Positions 61,980 to 64,000 of a stretch of 64,000 bases of DNA are shown piece by piece; within the stretch, counting starts at the first letter, position 1; the number at the start of each line of letters is the position of its first letter. The DNA is taken from contig NZ_JAAONZ010000012.1 of NCBI RefSeq assembly GCF_011602365.1, forward strand, positions 103,789 to 167,788, written 5' to 3'. The translations under genes were made by a program, and so were the position numbers. The notes beneath the pieces are model-generated. The model saw only the letters and a program-made list of their open reading frames with translations, ran no database searches and had not been told where the DNA came from. Source of the stretch: Pseudomaricurvus hydrocarbonicus. Its GTDB lineage: Bacteria > Pseudomonadota > Gammaproteobacteria > Pseudomonadales > Cellvibrionaceae.

Positions 61980-62186
61980 ATAAGGATGAACTTCTTGATT
62001 GCTGGTAAATGAGATGAAAACGGTATCGACCGTGCGTAAATAAGGCCTGATAACAGCTTTGGCTATTGAAACCGTTTGAATAATGAGGAATTTACGCGCA
62101 AATGTCATCTGGGTCAGTGTGTCTACACAAAGACCGAATAGATATATGCAGTCGAATTAAGTTTTATCTTGATTACCTTGCAAACC
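61980..62186. other. Noncoding right part of the IS
   Basis: About 207 bases between the transposase stop and the right inverted repeat. IS1111-type elements often have a noncoding end, and the bridge-RNA region of related IS110 elements lies in such flanks. No gene is seen. Confidence 0.5.
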
Positions 62187-62229
62187 GAGGAGAGTCCATA
62201 GATAAGATGTTAATACTGAGTAAAACCTA

Positions 62230-62698
62230 ATGAGATATACGATTAGTTTATTCTTTTTTATTTTAGTTGGATGTACATCTTCTGGAATTCCCTATCAGCC
62301 TGCTAGTGATCCAAGTAATGGAAAGTCTTTGCTCTATGTATATAGAGTGAAGTCAGATTGTGGTAATGGCGGCGGAAATTGGTTGATTTTCGATAAGAAT
62401 AAACATTCTGTACTATCTGTACAGAACTATACCTACTTATATGCAAGCCCCGGAGACCACTTTCTTGGAATTACGGCAAGTAATTATCCTGCGTCTGGTC
62501 AAAATATAAGTCATTTCCCCAAATGAAACAACCTATATTAGGTACGAAATTGTGATGATCAGGCATACCATAAGTAGTAGTTTTGGAATGATTAGTGGCC
62601 CTATATGTGAGCACCGATACACAATGGTGACAAAAGAAGAGGCTTTGAAAGAGATTCCAATTTTCACTCTATCGGAAGGCAAGAGGCTAACGTATTAA
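62230..62698 (+). pseudogene. Frameshifted DUF2846-like lipoprotein gene (cassette gene 1)
   Basis: The first frame gives 98 residues starting with a lipoprotein signal (MRYTISLFFFILVGC, Cys near 15), then YQPASDPSNGKSLLYVYR and YLYASPGDHFLGITAS, a DUF2846-like pattern. It stops at TGA 62524-62526. The +1 frame continues with NETTYIRYEIVMIRH and goes on to a TAA at 62696-62698, which is the expected second half. One extra base in CCCCAAA near 62517-62523 explains it. The original product would be about 155 residues. The final TAA lies in the 5' core of attC1, as is typical of a cassette gene. A programmed frameshift or sequencing error is possible instead of decay. Confidence 0.75.
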
Positions 62699-62781
62699 CA
62701 ATCCGCTCAAATTCGTTTCGGCCACAAAAAGCGTGGCCTCCACCGGACTCGCTAACGCTCGCCGTTTAGCGGAGCGTTACA
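62696..62781 (+). repeat. attC site 1 (integron gene-cassette recombination site)
   Basis: TAACAATCCGCT at 62696-62707 is a near-complement of AGCGGAGCGTTA at 62768-62779, with the usual asymmetry next to the core GTTA. The core is G62776-TTAC. Inside lie a GGCCAC/GTGGCC hairpin (62720-62738) and a perfect TAACGCTC/GAGCGTTA repeat (62753-62779). The length of about 85 bases and the layout of two simple sites fit an integron attC. The core GTTACAT deviates from GTTRRRY at one position. Confidence 0.8.
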
Positions 62782-63827
62782 TGGCTTATCAAGAATCGAG
62801 CTAGATTCAAGTTAAAGAAGTAGAGGTACATTGTGTCAAGAACTCAGTTGTTTTTAGGATTAAGACGTGAAAATGGGCAAATAGGCTACCTTTCTGAAAG
62901 CTTGGCAATTCCAGAGTTTTTTGAACTTATCAGACCAAAATCTGAAGTAAGATATGACTTAGTTGATTTTTCACCAGTGATAGAGGCCTTACATTCTAAG
63001 CATGATGGAATTGCCGAGCAATCGATCAGAGAAAAATACAACTCCGTTTTTAACTATTGGCAAGAATCAAAGACTTACTCCAAAATTGAGATAAAATTAC
63101 CAAAATTCGAAAGTCTATCTCAATTATCAAACGAGCTAATCACATCTTTGAAGTTTAGAATCGATGAAACTAAAAAAAGTTACTCGCATAGAAGAACGAC
63201 CAAGCCAGAAGATAATATAAGAATAATAAAAACCATCGAAAACGACTGCAATATATATATTGATGTATTGCTATGCTTTATCCATGCTAAAGCAGCGCTA
63301 GAAATAGAGTCATTTAAGAAAGATTTTGTCTTAGGAAGATATTGCACTTATTTAGAAGAGGTTATTTCTGATCTATATAATAGAGTGGTTGAGTTTTCAA
63401 CTTGGCAAGATAGGTTTGAGTTGGACAGTTCATCACTGCTTTACCATATTGCTTTCAATGAGAATGAAGAGATAAATCACTATACTAAGTTTTTAAAAAA
63501 TTTCGATACATCACAGGATTTAAGGTTGCAGCGTATAAATGCTAGCAGTTTAAAGTCTACACATAACCATCAAAACGAATCTGTAAATAGCATTGAAGTT
63601 GAATACCGAACACCTCACTGGCAAGAATTAGAGGCTGCCAAAATTCTCCGAGATCTACTTTATAAAATTAATTCAATTTCAAAACTGATTTCAAAACTAC
63701 GAGAAGGTAATGTTGACTGGAATCCATCAGAAGAAGGCGTTGAAGAACTCAAACAATTGCTTTCAGATTAGTCGCCATGTAATAAGGCCGCCCAACCGAC
63801 CGCTTACGGCGGCGGCTGATGGCGGCG
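62777..63827 (+). mobile_element. Integron gene cassette (complete, between attC1 and attC2)
   Basis: The segment from the TT of the attC1 core to the G of the attC2 core is a 1051-base cassette with one large gene (62833-63771) and its own attC at the 3' end. Codon use is AT-rich and unlike the catabolic genes to the left. No integron integrase is in the window. Confidence 0.75.
62833..63771 (+). CDS. Cassette-encoded protein of unknown function
   Basis: 312 aa protein with GTG start, preceded by AGAGG at 62822-62826. It is rich in Lys, Glu, Ser and Ile with long predicted helices (for instance residues 85-130 and 145-185) and a conserved-looking C-terminal part AAKILRDLLYKINSISKLISKL. No signal peptide, membrane helix, nucleotide-binding or catalytic motif is visible. 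I do not recognise the family. The base composition is strongly AT-rich compared with the left 60 kb, as expected of a captured cassette. Integron cassettes often carry defence, toxin-antitoxin or surface functions, but nothing here allows a choice. Confidence 0.85.
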   Translation: MSRTQLFLGLRRENGQIGYLSESLAIPEFFELIRPKSEVRYDLVDFSPVIEALHSKHDGIAEQSIREKYNSVFNYWQESKTYSKIEIKLPKFESLSQLSNELITSLKFRIDETKKSYSHRRTTKPEDNIRIIKTIENDCNIYIDVLLCFIHAKAALEIESFKKDFVLGRYCTYLEEVISDLYNRVVEFSTWQDRFELDSSSLLYHIAFNENEEINHYTKFLKNFDTSQDLRLQRINASSLKSTHNHQNESVNSIEVEYRTPHWQELEAAKILRDLLYKINSISKLISKLREGNVDWNPSEEGVEELKQLLSD

Positions 63828-63833
63828 TTATGG
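63777..63833 (+). repeat. attC site 2 (short)
   Basis: AATAAGGCCGCC at 63781-63792 is a near-complement of GGCGGCGTTATG at 63821-63832 (10 of 12 positions), with the mismatches beside the core GTTATGG. The inner part CCGACCGCTTACGGCGG forms a further hairpin. The site is about 57 bases long, at the short end for attC. It lies just after the cassette gene stop. Confidence 0.7.
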
Positions 63834-64000
63834 TTTGATGGTTGTAGTAAGTCCGATTTCGACTGTGGGTTCAATCGGTCGCGAGAGTGTCCTGATAACT
63901 GTGTAAACGTCCCGTGACGCGTCAAAGATGAGCCGTTACCCGCTCACCAAATTCGATAGTAAACCGGTTTAGCGCGGGCTTCCAGTTCCTGATCGGCATA
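63834..64000. other. Start of next segment; possible IS end and C-terminus of a minus-strand gene
   Basis: After attC2 there is GAGAGTGTCCTGATAACTGT at 63875-63894 followed by GTAAAC, which resembles the terminal repeat style of IS256-type elements. On the minus strand a frame entering from the right edge ends with a TGA at 63944-63946, giving only 18 residues (YADQELEARAKPVYYRIW). Together they may be the right end of an IS inserted after the cassette. This is a weak call because the rest lies outside the window. Confidence 0.3.

Larger units (their letters stand above)
60896..62202 (+). mobile_element. IS110-family element, IS1111-type with subterminal inverted repeats
   Basis: The element is defined by the transposase gene at 60966-61979 and a perfect 13-base subterminal inverted repeat: ATGGACTCTCCTC at 60903-60915 and GAGGAGAGTCCAT at 62187-62199. 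IS110 elements lack subterminal repeats, while the IS1111 subgroup has them a few bases inside the ends, so I set the ends about 7 bases left and 3 bases right of the repeats; the exact ends are inferred. The left end falls at an integron-type core (GTTGAAT at 60890-60896), which fits the IS1111-attC group that inserts in cassette attC sites. Confidence 0.85.

Noticed and set aside
1..64000. rRNA or tRNA genes
   Set aside because: No stretch with the conserved tRNA loops or rRNA blocks was recognised in the gaps; absence is by eye only.

Overview
The window reads as a catabolic accessory region of a Gram-negative, probably marine, gammaproteobacterium. Three TonB-dependent receptors with the VVTARKR-type plug start, a Tat-exported flavoprotein, SbcDC and moderate base composition suggest this. 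A Cellvibrionales or Spongiibacteraceae-like host is my guess and is not proven by the sequence. No rRNA, tRNA or CRISPR array was seen.

Layout. 1-6281 (+): 3'-part of an acyl-CoA ligase, a ThuA-like protein, two acyl-CoA dehydrogenases and two SDRs, closed by a terminator. 10201-6518 (-): SRPBCC protein, ABM protein, Rieske oxygenase, ThuA-like protein and SDR. 10461-16717 (+): MDR reductase, TonB receptor, Tat-exported KstD-like flavoprotein, c-type cytochrome and EthD protein. 20765-17134 (-): MDR reductase and TonB receptor. 21020-23864 (+): SDR, NTF2-like protein and MFS carrier. 28260-24083 (-): ABM protein, histidinol-dehydrogenase-family enzyme, SDR, alpha/beta hydrolase and VOC protein. 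28575-35136 (+): DenD-like dehydrogenase, cupin, phytoene-desaturase-like oxidoreductase, MFS carrier and sulfatase. 35527-39752 (+): sbcD-sbcC, the only clear housekeeping genes. 42335-39915 (-): TonB receptor. 42698-50231 (+): two-domain VOC dioxygenase-like protein, Rieske protein, FAD monooxygenase, SDR, LysR regulator, MDR dehydrogenase, SDR and FAH-family hydrolase. 50232-51942 (+): a decayed gene and an SDR. 58422-52007 (-): steroid 5-alpha-reductase homologue, NTF2-like protein, MFS carrier, LuxR regulator, HsdA-like 3-alpha-hydroxysteroid dehydrogenase and SDR. 58587-60374 (+): SDR and Rieske oxygenase. 60375-64000: a mobile tail with an IS110/IS1111-type element beside an attC-like core and at least two integron-type gene cassettes.

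How the genes could work together. Eleven classical SDRs, three MDR reductases, two Rieske oxygenases, a KstD-like dehydrogenase, a 5-alpha-reductase homologue and an HsdA-like dehydrogenase point to oxidation and reduction of polycyclic, steroid-like or terpenoid substrates. TonB receptors would bring substrate across the outer membrane and MFS proteins across the inner membrane. The CoA ligase and paired acyl-CoA dehydrogenases would start side-chain or ring beta-oxidation. The 42.7-50.2 kb set (FAD monooxygenase, Rieske protein, extradiol-type VOC protein, FAH hydrolase) looks like an aromatic ring hydroxylation and cleavage route. The substrate itself cannot be read from the sequence.

The most unusual points are the periplasmic KstD-like enzyme next to a c-type cytochrome, the compact steroid-enzyme block at 52.0-60.4 kb, an SDR whose catalytic Tyr is Phe, an 18-base dyad shared by two distant promoters, and the cassette/IS junction at the right end.
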